Shown here one piece after another: positions 45,815 to 57,264 of a DNA stretch of 64,000 bases. The DNA lies in NCBI RefSeq assembly GCF_000802185.1, contig NZ_KN676113.1, positions 1,192,597 through 1,256,596 of the forward strand. The letters are read 5' to 3'. The notes under the pieces were generated by a model. The model was not told the DNA's origin and did not search any database. It worked only from the letters and a program-made list of their open reading frames with translations. The stretch is from Belnapia sp. F-4-1. GTDB taxonomy: Bacteria; Pseudomonadota; Alphaproteobacteria; Acetobacterales; Acetobacteraceae. Made by a program: the position numbers and the translations under genes. Positions within the stretch are counted from its first letter, which is position 1. Each line of letters opens with the position of its first letter.

Positions 45815-46749
45815 TCGCAATCGAGGGTCTCACCAAGCGCTGGCCCGGCGCCGACCGCGCCTCGGTGCAGGATGTCACCTTCGCCGTGGCTGAGGGCACG
45901 AGCTGCGCCATCATCGGCCCCTCCGGCTCCGGCAAGACCACGCTGCTGCGCATGGTCAACCGCCTGGTCGAGCCGAGCGCCGGCACCGTCCGCATCGGCG
46001 GCGAGGATGCCCGCGCGATGGAGGCGACGGCGCTCCGCCGCCGCATCGGCTACGTTATCCAGGAAGTCGGCCTTTTCCCGCATTGGGACGTCGCCGCCAA
46101 CATCGCCACCGTCCCGGCGCTGCTCGGCTGGGACCGCCCCCGCATCCGCACCCGCGTCGAGGAGGTGCTGGCCCTCGTCGGCCTCGACCCCGCCCGCTTC
46201 GCCATCCGCCGCCCGCACGAACTTTCGGGTGGTGAGCGCCAACGCGTCGGCGTCGCCCGTGCGCTCGCCGGCGACCCGCCCGTGCTGCTGATGGACGAGC
46301 CTTTCGGCGCCGTCGATCCCGTCCAGCGCGCCAGGCTGCAGGAGGAGGTGCTGCGCCTGCTGCGGCAGCTCCGCAAGACCGTGCTGCTGGTGACGCATGA
46401 CGTGGCGGAAGCCGTCCGCCTCGGCGACGCCGTCGCCCTGCTGCGCGATGGCCGCCTCGTCCAGCACGGGCCTGCGGCGGAGATGCTGGCGCACCCCGCC
46501 GATGGCTTCGCCACCGAATTCCTCGGCAACGACCGCATGCTGCTGCGCCTCGCCCTGGTCCCGGTTGCGACGCTGCCGAGGCATGCGGAGCCAGCGCCCG
46601 GCCCCGCCCTGGCCGAGGGCGCCACCTTGCGCGACGCCCTCGCCCAGATGCTGTCGGGCGGCACCACCACCGCCCCGCTGACCGGCGGCGGCTCCATCAC
46701 CCTCGCCGACCTCCTGGCCTTCGCCGGCGGGGGGATGGGCCGCGCCTGA
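45811..46749 (+). CDS. ABC transporter ATP-binding protein (betaine-type)
   Basis: In this 312-residue ATPase Walker A is GPSGSGKTT, the signature is LSGGERQRVGVARAL and Walker B is VLLMDEPFGAVD. The switch histidine lies in LLVTHDVAEA. The C-terminal extension after residue ~240 is shorter than a CBS pair and may not sense ionic strength as OpuA does. It powers uptake through the two upstream permeases. Confidence 0.92.
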   Translation: MIAIEGLTKRWPGADRASVQDVTFAVAEGTSCAIIGPSGSGKTTLLRMVNRLVEPSAGTVRIGGEDARAMEATALRRRIGYVIQEVGLFPHWDVAANIATVPALLGWDRPRIRTRVEEVLALVGLDPARFAIRRPHELSGGERQRVGVARALAGDPPVLLMDEPFGAVDPVQRARLQEEVLRLLRQLRKTVLLVTHDVAEAVRLGDAVALLRDGRLVQHGPAAEMLAHPADGFATEFLGNDRMLLRLALVPVATLPRHAEPAPGPALAEGATLRDALAQMLSGGTTTAPLTGGGSITLADLLAFAGGGMGRA

Positions 46750-46752
46750 CCG

Positions 46753-49143
<2,391 letters not shown>

Positions 49144-49169
49144 TTAAGCATTAATTTCCAACCGATCCG

Positions 49170-49184
49170 ATAGACCCTGGCTAT
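49170..49184. promoter_or_regulatory. OxyR-type binding site in the katG/oxyR gap
   Basis: ATAG (49170-49173), seven bases, CTAT (49181-49184) exactly match the half of the OxyR operator, within the dyad GATAG-CTATC. A weaker ATAG lies at 49138-49141, 32 bases before it. The site sits 18 bases before the oxyR start and probably mediates both autoregulation and katG activation. Confidence 0.65.
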
Positions 49185-49202
49185 CGAGGCAGAACGGCGC
49201 CG

Positions 49203-50114
49203 ATGAATCTCCGCGATTTCCGATACTTGCTGGCGGTCACCGAGTACGGTCATTTCGGCCGTGCCGCCCAGGCCTGCGGTGTCAGCCAGCCGACGCTCTC
49301 CGTGCAGCTCCGCAAGCTGGAGGAGCAGCTCGGCCTTGCGCTGTTCGAGCGCGACCGCAAGACGGTGGTCCCGACCAGCGCCTGCGAGCGGCTCATCGGC
49401 CATGTCCGCGCCGCGGTGGCAGAGGCCGACGCCATCCTCGCCGCCGCGCGCGACCTTTGCGACCCGCTGGCCGGGAATTTCCGCCTCGGCATCATCCCGA
49501 CGCTTGCGCCCTACCTGCTGCCCCTAGTCTTCGCGCCGCTGCGCGAGGCGCTGCCCACGCTCACGTTGGAACCTTGGGAGGACCAGACGCTCACCCTGCT
49601 CGACCGCCTCCGCGCCCATGAACTGGACGCCGCGCTGCTGGCGACGGAGGTGGACGGCACCGAATTCACCAGCCAGCCGCTCTTCGACGAGCCCTTCCTC
49701 GCTGCCCTGCCGCCCGAGCACCCGCTCGCCGCCCGCGAGGTGGTGGCGGAATCCGACCTCGCCCAGGATATCCTGGTCCTGGCCGACGGCCACTGCCTGC
49801 GCGACCAGGCCCTCGCCGCCTGCGGCCAAGGCGGCACGCTCGGTGGCGCGCTCGGCGGCACGCTGCGCGCGGCCAGCCTCTCGACGCTGCTCAGCATGGT
49901 CGCCGCCGGCTACGGGACGACGCTGATCCCGGGCCTCGCCGCCGGCACCGCACAGGACATGGGCATCGTCCTGCGCCCGCTGAAGGAGCGCACCGGCCGG
50001 ACCGTGCGCCTTGCCTGGCGGTCGAGCTTCCCGCGTCGTGCCGCGGCCGAGGCCGTCGGCCGGGTGATCGGTGACCGCCTCCGCGGCTTCGCCGCGGCAA
50101 CCGGGCCAATCTAG
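49203..50114 (+). CDS. oxyR: Hydrogen-peroxide-sensing LysR regulator OxyR
   Basis: The 303-residue protein has the LysR helix-turn-helix near the N-terminus (LAVTEYGHFGRAAQACGVSQPTLS). The redox-active cysteines are C198 and C207 in GHCLRDQALAAC, equivalent to C199 and C208 of E. coli. Peroxide forms a disulfide between them and switches on target genes. It faces katG across their shared promoter. Confidence 0.95.
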   Translation: MNLRDFRYLLAVTEYGHFGRAAQACGVSQPTLSVQLRKLEEQLGLALFERDRKTVVPTSACERLIGHVRAAVAEADAILAAARDLCDPLAGNFRLGIIPTLAPYLLPLVFAPLREALPTLTLEPWEDQTLTLLDRLRAHELDAALLATEVDGTEFTSQPLFDEPFLAALPPEHPLAAREVVAESDLAQDILVLADGHCLRDQALAACGQGGTLGGALGGTLRAASLSTLLSMVAAGYGTTLIPGLAAGTAQDMGIVLRPLKERTGRTVRLAWRSSFPRRAAAEAVGRVIGDRLRGFAAATGPI

Positions 50115-50187
50115 CAGCGGGGGGATGGGCACCCCCCATCGCCCGGGTCTAGCCTCTGGCCAAACCGATCTCGCGGGAGAGAAACCC

Positions 50188-51369
50188 ATGGCCCTCACCA
50201 CCGACGGCATCGCCATTCCGCCCCTCGCCGAGGAGCACCGCATGGTGCGCGACCTCGTCGTCCGCTTCGTCGAGCGTGACCTGATGCCGCTCGAGCCTGC
50301 CGTCCTCAAGCGCGAGTCGGAGGGCCAGCGCTACGGCCTGACGCCGGAGGAGGAGGCCCCGCTGCTCGCCAAGGCCAAGGAGCTAGGCCTCTACGGCCTC
50401 GACGTGCCGGAGGAATTCGGCGGCGCCGACCTGCCCGTCTCCGCGCTGATGGCGATCGAGGAGGAGATGGGCCGCACCGTCACCCCCTTCATCTTCCCGC
50501 CCGACAGCCCGAACCTGCACATGCTGCTCGCCGTCGCCAACCCCGAGCAGCGGATGCAGTATCTCGACCCCTATGCCCGCGGCGAGATGCGCTCCTCCAT
50601 CGCCATCTCCGAGCCCGGCGCCGGCGGCGACCCGGCGGGCATGACTACCCGCGCGGTGAAGGAGGGCGACAGCTGGGTCATCAACGGCCGCAAGATCTGG
50701 GTGAGCGGCGTGCCGCGTGCCGACTTCATCATCCTCATGGCCCGCACCGGCGAGGGCAAGCGGCAGGAGGGCGTGACGGCCTTCATCGTCGAGCGCGGCA
50801 CGCCAGGCTTCATCATCGAACGTGAGATTCCGATGATCGGCGGCCGCCGCACCTATGAGTTGGTCTTCGAGGATTGCCGCGTCCATGAGCGGCAGATCCT
50901 GGGCCAGCTCGGCGCCGGCTACGCGCCGATGCAGCTCCGCCTCAATGTCCGCCGCCTGCAGATGGGCGCCCGCTGCACCGGCATGGCCCGCCGCGCCCTC
51001 GACATGCTCTGCGAGCAGGCGAAGAACCGCAGCACCTTTGGCGTCCCCCTCGCCGACCGCCAGGCCATCCAGTGGTGGATCGCCGAGGCCGCGACCAAGA
51101 TCCACACCACCCGCCTCATGGTCCGCGACGCCGCCGCCAAGATGGCCGCCGGCGAGGATGTCCGCACCGAGGCCTCGATGCTGAAGGTCTATGCCACCGA
51201 GATGGCGCAGGAGGTGCTGGACAACGCCATGCAGACCTTCGGCGCCATGGGCATGACGAAGGAGCTGCCCCTGCAGCTCATGGCCAGCCAGGTCCGCGTC
51301 CAGCGCATCTACGAGGGCCCGAGCGAGGTCCACCGCATGGCCATCGCCCGCCGCCTGTTGAAGGGCTGA
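50188..51369 (+). CDS. Acyl-CoA dehydrogenase family protein
   Basis: I start at the ATG at 50188 after GGGAGAGA, giving 393 residues, the standard length. FAD-binding and substrate segments are SIAISEPGAGGDPAGM, WVINGRKIWVSG, RCTGMARRALDMLCEQAKNRSTFG and the C-terminal RIYEGPSEVHRMAIARRLL. The glutamate in the IYEGPSE position suits an acyl-CoA dehydrogenase catalytic base. It oxidises an acyl-CoA to the enoyl-CoA with FAD. The chain-length preference is not evident. Confidence 0.92.
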   Translation: MALTTDGIAIPPLAEEHRMVRDLVVRFVERDLMPLEPAVLKRESEGQRYGLTPEEEAPLLAKAKELGLYGLDVPEEFGGADLPVSALMAIEEEMGRTVTPFIFPPDSPNLHMLLAVANPEQRMQYLDPYARGEMRSSIAISEPGAGGDPAGMTTRAVKEGDSWVINGRKIWVSGVPRADFIILMARTGEGKRQEGVTAFIVERGTPGFIIEREIPMIGGRRTYELVFEDCRVHERQILGQLGAGYAPMQLRLNVRRLQMGARCTGMARRALDMLCEQAKNRSTFGVPLADRQAIQWWIAEAATKIHTTRLMVRDAAAKMAAGEDVRTEASMLKVYATEMAQEVLDNAMQTFGAMGMTKELPLQLMASQVRVQRIYEGPSEVHRMAIARRLLKG

Positions 51370-51453
51370 GCCCCGGCGACAGGCGGGTTAAATTGCGGCA
51401 TGGGTGCATCCGCCCACTGGCCTCCGGCGAAGGGCCCATTGGAGGATGACCCC

Positions 51454-52308
51454 ATGCCCCTGACCCGTCGCCTGCTCCTCGCCTCGGCCTCGCTGCTCGC
51501 CACCCCCGCCCTCGCCCAAGGCGGCCCGCTCCGCTGCGCCGTCGGCCCCTTCCAGCCGACGGCCGGAGACACCCGCCGAGCCTATGAGCCCTTCTTCACC
51601 CATCTGGCGAAGGCGGTCGGCCGCGCCCTCGGCCTCACCGTCACCACCGACTGGGCCGGCATCGCCGTGGCGCTTGCCAACGAACAGGTCGATGCCGCCT
51701 GGATGGGTCCCTGGGGCTACGTCCTCGCCAGGGACCGCGCGAAGGCGGAGGCGCTGGCCGTCGTCCAGTACCAGGGCAAGTCGACCTACCACGCGATCAT
51801 CATCGCCCGGCCCGACCTTGCCATCGCCCGCTTCCCCGAGGATGCGAAGGGCATGTCCATCTCCTTCGCCGATGCCGGCTCGACCAGCGGCTGGCTCATC
51901 CCGCATTACTGGTTCAAGACCCAGGGCATCGACCCTCGCACCTACTTCCGCTACCGCGACGGCGCCTCCCACCCCGCCAACGACCTCGCCGTGGCGAACG
52001 GGCAGGTGGACCTCGCCACCGACTACGACCGCAACCTCGCCGCCATGATCGCCGCCGGCCGCCTCCGCGCCGACCAGGTGAAGATCGTCTGGCGCTCCGA
52101 GCCCCTGCCCAACGACGCCCTCGCCGTCCGCGACCGCCTCGACCCCGGCCTCAAATCGGCGATCCGCGACGCCGCCCTCGGCCTCGACGCGGCCGCCGCA
52201 GCCCGGATCATGCCCGCCAACTACACCGGCTGGGTCCCCGCCCGGCCAGACAGCTACGCGCTGATCGAGGCCGCCGGCCGCGCCCTCGGCCGCATCGGCG
52301 GCGGATGA
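51454..52308 (+). CDS. phnD: Phosphonate-type ABC transporter substrate-binding protein
   Basis: The ATG at 51454 with a GGAGG site gives 284 residues, beginning with a signal peptide (TRRLLLASASLLATPALAQ). The PhnD-like features are AVGPFQPT, AWMGPWGYVLA, ISFADAGSTSGWLIPHYWF and DLATDYDRN. It binds phosphonate, phosphite or an organophosphate in the periplasm. It overlaps the permease gene by four bases. The symbol is by family; the ligand is not proven. Confidence 0.85.
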   Translation: MPLTRRLLLASASLLATPALAQGGPLRCAVGPFQPTAGDTRRAYEPFFTHLAKAVGRALGLTVTTDWAGIAVALANEQVDAAWMGPWGYVLARDRAKAEALAVVQYQGKSTYHAIIIARPDLAIARFPEDAKGMSISFADAGSTSGWLIPHYWFKTQGIDPRTYFRYRDGASHPANDLAVANGQVDLATDYDRNLAAMIAAGRLRADQVKIVWRSEPLPNDALAVRDRLDPGLKSAIRDAALGLDAAAAARIMPANYTGWVPARPDSYALIEAAGRALGRIGGG

Positions 52309-53051
52309 GGCGAGCCCTCGGGCTCCTGCTGCTGGCGGCGCTCTACGCCGCCTGCATCGCCGTGGTGCAACCGGACCTGCCCCGCCTCTGGGCCGGGCTG
52401 CCGCGCCTCGCCCATTGGCTGGCCGGCGCCTTCCCGCCCGACTTCTCCGGCCTGCCGGACCTGCTGCGCCGCGCGGCGGAGACGGTCGCCATCGCCACCC
52501 TCGGCACCAGCCTCGCCGCCCTCCTTGCCCTGCCGCTCGCGCTGATGGCGGCCCGCCCGGTCGCCCCGCTGCCCGCCCTCTACCACCCGGCCCGCGCCCT
52601 GCTCGACGCGCTGCGGGGCATCGACGGCTTCGTCTTCGCCCTGATCTTCGTCGCCGCCGTCGGCCTCGGCCCCTTCGCCGGCATGCTCGGCGTCGCCCTC
52701 CACTCCGCCGGCTCCATCGCCAAGCTCTGGTCCGAGGCGCTGGAGACCGCCGACCCGGCGCCGCTGGAAGCCGCGCTCTCGGCCGGCGGCAGCCGCGCCC
52801 AGGCCGCCGCCGTCGTCCTCCTGCCGGAAACCCTTCCGCAGACCGCCTCCGCCCTGCTCTATGTGTGGGAGTTCAACATCCGCGCCTCCACCGTGCTCGG
52901 CCTGGTCGGTGCCGGCGGCCTCGGGCAGGAGCTGAAGAACGCCGTCGACCTGCTCGACTTCGCCCGCGTGCTGGCGATCCTGATCATCGTCATCGCCCTG
53001 GTCCTCACCGCCGACCGCCTCTCCGCCGTCCTGCGCCGGAGGCTCGCCTGA
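52305..53051 (+). CDS. phnE: Phosphonate-type ABC transporter permease
   Basis: The 248-residue membrane protein has about six helices and the PhnE family features LRGIDGFVFALIFVAAVGLGPFAGMLGVALHS and KLWSEALETADPAPLEAALSAGGSRAQ (EAA loop). It forms the channel of the transporter. Its stop overlaps the ATPase start as TGATG. Confidence 0.88.
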   Translation: MRRALGLLLLAALYAACIAVVQPDLPRLWAGLPRLAHWLAGAFPPDFSGLPDLLRRAAETVAIATLGTSLAALLALPLALMAARPVAPLPALYHPARALLDALRGIDGFVFALIFVAAVGLGPFAGMLGVALHSAGSIAKLWSEALETADPAPLEAALSAGGSRAQAAAVVLLPETLPQTASALLYVWEFNIRASTVLGLVGAGGLGQELKNAVDLLDFARVLAILIIVIALVLTADRLSAVLRRRLA

Positions 53052-53701
53052 TGCTGGAGACCCGGCGCGGCCTAGTCATCCACGGCCTCGCCCTTTCCCT
53101 CGGCGGCCAGCCCGTCCTGCACGCCATCTCGCTGGAGGTCGCGCCGGGCGAGGTGGTGGCGATCGAAGGCCCCTCCGGTGCCGGCAAGACCAGCCTGCTC
53201 CGCGCCGCCGCCGGCCTGCTGCCCTGCCAGGGCACCATCCTCGCCGATGGCGGCCGCCCTGCCCTCGTCTTCCAGCAGCATGCCCTGGCAGGGCGGCTCA
53301 CCGCGCAGGAGAACGTACTGGTCGGCGCCCTCGGCCGCCTCGGCTTCTGGCGCCCGGCCCTCGGCCTCTGGCCTGCGGCGGAGCGGGCGGCGGCGGAGGC
53401 CTGCCTCGCCCGCGTCGGCCTCGCCGGCCTCGGCCCCCGCCGCGCCGCGCATCTCTCCGGCGGCCAGCGCCAGCGCGTCGCCATCGCCCGCGCCCTGCTG
53501 CAGCGCGCCCGGGTACTGCTGGCCGACGAGCCGGTCGCCAGCCTCGACCCGGAGAATGCGGAGGCCATCCTCACCCTGCTCCGCCGCCTGGCGCGGGAGG
53601 AAGGCCTCGCCATCCTGGTCAGCCTGCACCAGCCCGACCTCGCCTGCCGCTTCGCCGACCGCCGCCTCCGCATCGAGGCCGGCAGACTTTGGGACATCTG
53701 A
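53051..53701 (+). CDS. phnC: Phosphonate-type ABC transporter ATP-binding protein
   Basis: In this 216-residue ATPase Walker A is GPSGAGKTS, the Q-loop is VFQQHALAGRLTAQENV, the signature is LSGGQRQRVAIARAL, Walker B is VLLADEPVASLD and the switch is SLHQ. It is somewhat shorter than typical PhnC. It is joined to the permease and the following metallophosphoesterase by one-base overlaps. Confidence 0.9.
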   Translation: MLETRRGLVIHGLALSLGGQPVLHAISLEVAPGEVVAIEGPSGAGKTSLLRAAAGLLPCQGTILADGGRPALVFQQHALAGRLTAQENVLVGALGRLGFWRPALGLWPAAERAAAEACLARVGLAGLGPRRAAHLSGGQRQRVAIARALLQRARVLLADEPVASLDPENAEAILTLLRRLAREEGLAILVSLHQPDLACRFADRRLRIEAGRLWDI

Positions 53702-54540
53702 TGGACCAGCCCCTGCTCTGCTTCGGTGGCCCCTATTCCAACCGCCAGGCCCTCGAAGCCCTGCTGGCCGAGGCCGCCCGCCTCGGCATCCCGCCCGCCC
53801 GCATGCTCTGCACCGGCGATGTCGTCGCCTACTGCGCCGATCCGGCGGCAACCCTCGACCTGATGATCGCCACCGGCATCCCGACGGTGATGGGCAATTG
53901 CGAAGAGAGCCTGGCCGAAGGCGCCGCGGATTGCGGCTGCGGCTTCGAGGAGGGCACCGCCTGCGACCTGCTCGCCCGCGGCTGGTTCGCCCATGCCGAC
54001 CGTCAGGTGACGCCCGCCCACCGCGCCTGGATGGTCGGCCTGCCACGCCGGATCGACCTGACTCTTGCCGGCCGCCGCCTCGCCGCCATTCATGGCGGGG
54101 CGACGAGCATCAACCGCTTCCTCTTCGCCTCCACCCCCGATGCCACGCTCGCCGGCGAGATCGCCGAGATGGGCGTCGAAGGCGTCATCGCCGGCCATTG
54201 CGGCCTGCCCTTCAGCCGGCTGATCGAGAGCCGTCTTTGGCACAATGCCGGCGCCATCGGCATGCCGGCGCATGACGGCACCCGGCGCACCTGGTTCTCC
54301 CTGCTGACGCCCTCCCCTGAGGGAATCCGAATCGAGCACCGCCCCCTCGCCTATGACCACACTGCCGCCGCCCGCGCCATGCGCGATGCCGGTTTGGCGG
54401 AAGGCTATGCCGCGGCGCTGGAAAGCGGCCTCTGGCCTTCCGAGGACGTGCTACCGGCCACCGAGCGCGCCCGCCGCGGCCAGCCCCTTGCCTCGCCGCC
54501 CGTCTTCTGGCCTTCACCAGGATCGAACAGAGGACGATGA
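53701..54540 (+). CDS. Metallophosphoesterase-fold protein lacking the first metal motif
   Basis: The 279-residue protein has the calcineurin-like order TGD (D40), MGNCE (N66-E68), HGG and GHCG motifs. At the N-terminus, where DxH normally supplies metal ligands, it has FGGPYSN (8-14). It may use fewer or different ligands, bind a different metal, or be a non-catalytic relative. Co-transcription with phnCDE-like genes suggests it processes the imported phosphorus compound. It overlaps the ATPase by one base and a DUF2934 gene by four. Confidence 0.8.
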   Translation: MDQPLLCFGGPYSNRQALEALLAEAARLGIPPARMLCTGDVVAYCADPAATLDLMIATGIPTVMGNCEESLAEGAADCGCGFEEGTACDLLARGWFAHADRQVTPAHRAWMVGLPRRIDLTLAGRRLAAIHGGATSINRFLFASTPDATLAGEIAEMGVEGVIAGHCGLPFSRLIESRLWHNAGAIGMPAHDGTRRTWFSLLTPSPEGIRIEHRPLAYDHTAAARAMRDAGLAEGYAAALESGLWPSEDVLPATERARRGQPLASPPVFWPSPGSNRGR

Positions 54541-54785
54541 CCGCAATGCCCGAGGACCAGACCATCCCGGAGGAGACGATCCGCCACCGGGCCCATGCAC
54601 TTTGGGAGGAAGCCGGCCGCCCCGAGGGCCACGACGAGGAATTTTGGCACCGCGCCCGCGAGGAACTGACCGTCGCCAGCCGCGCCCCGCAGGAATTCGC
54701 CGGCGAGACCGGCGCTGCGCCCCTGCCGGAGCCGGCCAAGCCCCGCACGCCCGTCAAGGGCAAGCCGCGCGCGAAGAAGGCCTGA
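54537..54785 (+). CDS. DUF2934 small protein
   Basis: In this 82-residue protein the N-terminal half, TIRHRAHALWEEAGRPEGHDEEFWHRAREEL, is the DUF2934 signature. The C-terminal half is a Pro/Lys/Ala-rich basic tail. The family is frequent in Alphaproteobacteria, with no known function. Its start overlaps the metallophosphoesterase stop (ATGA), so it is co-expressed. Confidence 0.88.
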   Translation: MTAMPEDQTIPEETIRHRAHALWEEAGRPEGHDEEFWHRAREELTVASRAPQEFAGETGAAPLPEPAKPRTPVKGKPRAKKA

Positions 54786-54831
54786 CGCCGTCAGCCGCAG
54801 CCGAACCCCCAGGGGCGGCAGGGGCAGGAGC

Positions 54832-55170
54832 CTACAGTCCCGCCTTCCTGACCGCCCGCCGCAGCAGCCAGCCATGGACGCCCGGCACCTTGCCGATGGC
54901 GTCCTTGAGCGTCCGCAATTCTCCCTCGGCCCGCGCCTTGGCGACGGCAGCCTCGACGGCCTGCCCGCGCGCCACCTGCTGGCCCTCTTCCAGCGCCGCG
55001 ATCCGCCGCGCCGCATAGGCCTCGACGCCGCCCTTCTCGAACTCGCCGAGGCTCGCCTCCGCCCTGGCGAGCTTCGCCTTGGTCTCGGCCAGTTCCGTCT
55101 CGAGCTGCGCCACCCGGCGCCCCTGGCCCTTGGCGCCCTTCGGCTTCACGGGACGCGACGGCCGGCTCAT
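54832..55170 (-). CDS. Small coiled-coil protein of unknown function
   Basis: The 112-residue protein has a basic N-terminus ([18 protein letters not shown]) followed by a heptad-rich coiled coil ([22 protein letters not shown]) and further helices. No catalytic motif or membrane segment is seen. It overlaps the mnmA stop by four bases and is the last gene of the iscR-mnmA operon. Confidence 0.65.
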   Translation of the reverse strand: MSRPSRPVKPKGAKGQGRRVAQLETELAETKAKLARAEASLGEFEKGGVEAYAARRIAALEEGQQVARGQAVEAAVAKARAEGELRTLKDAIGKVPGVHGWLLRRAVRKAGL

Positions 55171-56246
55171 GCCGCCTCCCGCCGGATGAAGCCGCCGCCC
55201 AGCACCCGCTCGCCGTCATAGAGCACGCAAGCCTGGCCCGGCGCGGCAATGGCCGGCACCTCCGGCGTGACGCGCAACACGCCCGCCGCCGCATCCCAAC
55301 GCGCCATGGCGGGCTGCGGCATCTCCCGCGCGCGGAGCTTCACCTGGCAGGCGATGGCCCCCTCCGGCGGCGCGCTCAGCCAGTTCACCTCGGCGACGGC
55401 GACCTCGGCCTGCGGCAGCGCCGCCCTCGGCCCGACGATGACGCGCCGCCGCCCCGGCTCCACCGCCGCGACGTAGAGCGCCTGGTCCCCATCCCGCGAG
55501 GCCTGCCCCAGCCCGCGCCCCTGCCCGACCGTATAGCGCGCGATCCCAGCATGGCGCCCAAGCACCCGCCCATCGAGATGGACGATCTCGCCCTCCTCCG
55601 CCGCATCCGGCCGGAACTTGGCGACGACTTCGGAGTACCGCCCCTCCGGCACGAAGCAGATATCCTGGCTGTCCGGCTTCTCGGCGACCGCGAGGCCGAG
55701 CCGCGCCGCCTCCGCCCGCACCGCCGCCTTGTCCGGCATCCCGCCGAGCGGGAAGCGGCAGAATTCCAGCTGCGCCCGCGTGGTAGCGAAGAGGAAGTAG
55801 CTCTGGTCCCGCGCCGGATCGGCCGCGCGATGCAGCTCGGCGCCCGCCGCCCCCTCGACCCGCCGCGCATAATGCCCCGTCGCCAGCGCCTCCGCCCCCA
55901 GGTCCCGCGCCAGCCCGACCAGATCCTCGAATTTCACCGTCTGATTGCATCGTACGCAGGGGATGGGCGTTTCGCCGCGGGCATAGCTGTCGGCGAAATC
56001 CTTCACGACCGCATCACGGAACCGGCTCTCCCGGTCGAGCACGTAATGCGGGATGTCGAGCGCATCCGCCACCCGCCGCGCATCGTGGATGTCCTGCCCC
56101 GCGCAGCAGGCGCCCTTACGGCTCGTCGCCGCACCATGATCGTAGAGCTGCAGCGTCGCGCCGACGACCTCGTGCCCCTCCGCCTTCAGCAGCCCCGCGA
56201 CGACGCTGCTGTCCACCCCACCCGACATGGCGACAAGGATGCGCAT
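55167..56246 (-). CDS. mnmA: tRNA-specific 2-thiouridylase MnmA
   Basis: The ATG at 56246 overlaps the tenA stop by one base, giving 359 residues. The PP-loop ATP-binding motif is MSGGVDSSV. The catalytic cysteines lie in [12 protein letters not shown] and in [11 protein letters not shown]. The C-terminal barrels contain [10 protein letters not shown]. MnmA thiolates U34 of tRNA-Lys, -Glu and -Gln with sulfur originating from cysteine desulfurase; two desulfurase genes lie upstream in the same operon. Confidence 0.96.
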   Translation of the reverse strand: MRILVAMSGGVDSSVVAGLLKAEGHEVVGATLQLYDHGAATSRKGACCAGQDIHDARRVADALDIPHYVLDRESRFRDAVVKDFADSYARGETPIPCVRCNQTVKFEDLVGLARDLGAEALATGHYARRVEGAAGAELHRAADPARDQSYFLFATTRAQLEFCRFPLGGMPDKAAVRAEAARLGLAVAEKPDSQDICFVPEGRYSEVVAKFRPDAAEEGEIVHLDGRVLGRHAGIARYTVGQGRGLGQASRDGDQALYVAAVEPGRRRVIVGPRAALPQAEVAVAEVNWLSAPPEGAIACQVKLRAREMPQPAMARWDAAAGVLRVTPEVPAIAAPGQACVLYDGERVLGGGFIRREAA

Positions 56247-56947
56247 CAGGCCGCGTCCAGCCCCTGCTGCCAGAACCGCGCCTCCAGCCTCGCCGCCTCG
56301 GCGAAGGTCGCCGAGAGGATGGGGAAGCGCGCCGAGCCGCCATGACTTTCCCCCAGCGCATCGATGCGGAGGGCCGCCGCCCGCGCCATCGCCTGGTAGC
56401 CCGGCGCGGCATAGGCATCGATCCAGCTCTGATAGGGGTTGCCCTCCCGCCGCCGCTGCGGGTCGGCGAGGATGCGCAGCGCCACCTCGCCATAGCCCAC
56501 GGTGCAGGGCGCCAGCGCTACCTCCAGGTCGAGGATATCCCCGGCCAGCCCGCGGTCGATGACGTAGCGCGTATAGCTCACCGTCTCGGCGCTTTCGGGC
56601 GTGCCGAGAACCTCGGCCTCCGAAAGCCCCCACTCGGCGCAATAGCCGAGATGCAGCTGTGTCTCCGCGAGGATCGCGGCAATGCCGGCGGTCTTGTCCC
56701 GCATTGCCTGGATGCTTTCCGCCTTGAAGACGGCCAGCGCCTTGGCCCGCGCGAAATGGATGAGGAAGAGGTAGTCCTGGATCAGGTAGCGCCGGAACGC
56801 CGCCAGCGGCAGCGTCCCGTCCGACAGCCCCTGGACGAAGGGGTGCCAGGTATAGGCCGCCCAGTCGCCCGCGCAGGCCTCCCGCAGCCGCCGGAACAGC
56901 CCGCCTTCCGCGCCGAAATCAGCCCAGGGAGCGTTAGCCACCGGCAT
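56246..56947 (-). CDS. tenA: TenA/thiaminase II family protein
   Basis: The 233-residue all-helical protein has the family features [29 protein letters not shown], the presumed nucleophile cysteine in [11 protein letters not shown], and [14 protein letters not shown]. TenA hydrolyses aminopyrimidine compounds in thiamine salvage. Its first 14 bases overlap the ferredoxin gene end. Its place in a sulfur-transfer operon without other thiamine genes is unusual. Confidence 0.9.
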   Translation of the reverse strand: MPVANAPWADFGAEGGLFRRLREACAGDWAAYTWHPFVQGLSDGTLPLAAFRRYLIQDYLFLIHFARAKALAVFKAESIQAMRDKTAGIAAILAETQLHLGYCAEWGLSEAEVLGTPESAETVSYTRYVIDRGLAGDILDLEVALAPCTVGYGEVALRILADPQRRREGNPYQSWIDAYAAPGYQAMARAAALRIDALGESHGGSARFPILSATFAEAARLEARFWQQGLDAA

Positions 56948-57263
56948 TCCTGGTCCCGGAAGGCAGCTTCACCACCAGCCCGTCCAGCGCCTCGGTCATG
57001 ATGATCTGGCAGCCGAGCCGGCTCGTCTCCTGCAGGTCGAAGGCGAGGTCGAGCATGTCCTCCTCGTCCTCGGTCGGCTCCGCTAGCTTCTTGAACCAGC
57101 CGCCATCGACAATGACGTGGCAGGTCGAGCAGGCGAGCGAGCCCTCGCAGGCGCCCTCGATGTCGACGCCGTGCTTGTGCGCGATCTCCAGCACCGAGAG
57201 GCCGAGCGGCGCATCGACCTCCCGCTTCGTGCCGTCCCGCTCGACGAAGGTCATCTTCGGCAT
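56934..57263 (-). CDS. [2Fe-2S] ferredoxin (Isc/adrenodoxin type)
   Basis: The start at 57263 gives 109 residues. The cluster ligands are C39, C45, C48 and C85 ([12 protein letters not shown] ... LGCQ), the adrenodoxin/Isc-Fdx spacing. Such ferredoxins give electrons for iron-sulfur cluster assembly. It lies directly after the iscS-like gene, matching an assembly role. Confidence 0.93.
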   Translation of the reverse strand: MPKMTFVERDGTKREVDAPLGLSVLEIAHKHGVDIEGACEGSLACSTCHVIVDGGWFKKLAEPTEDEEDMLDLAFDLQETSRLGCQIIMTEALDGLVVKLPSGTRNAGG

Positions 57264-57264
57264 T

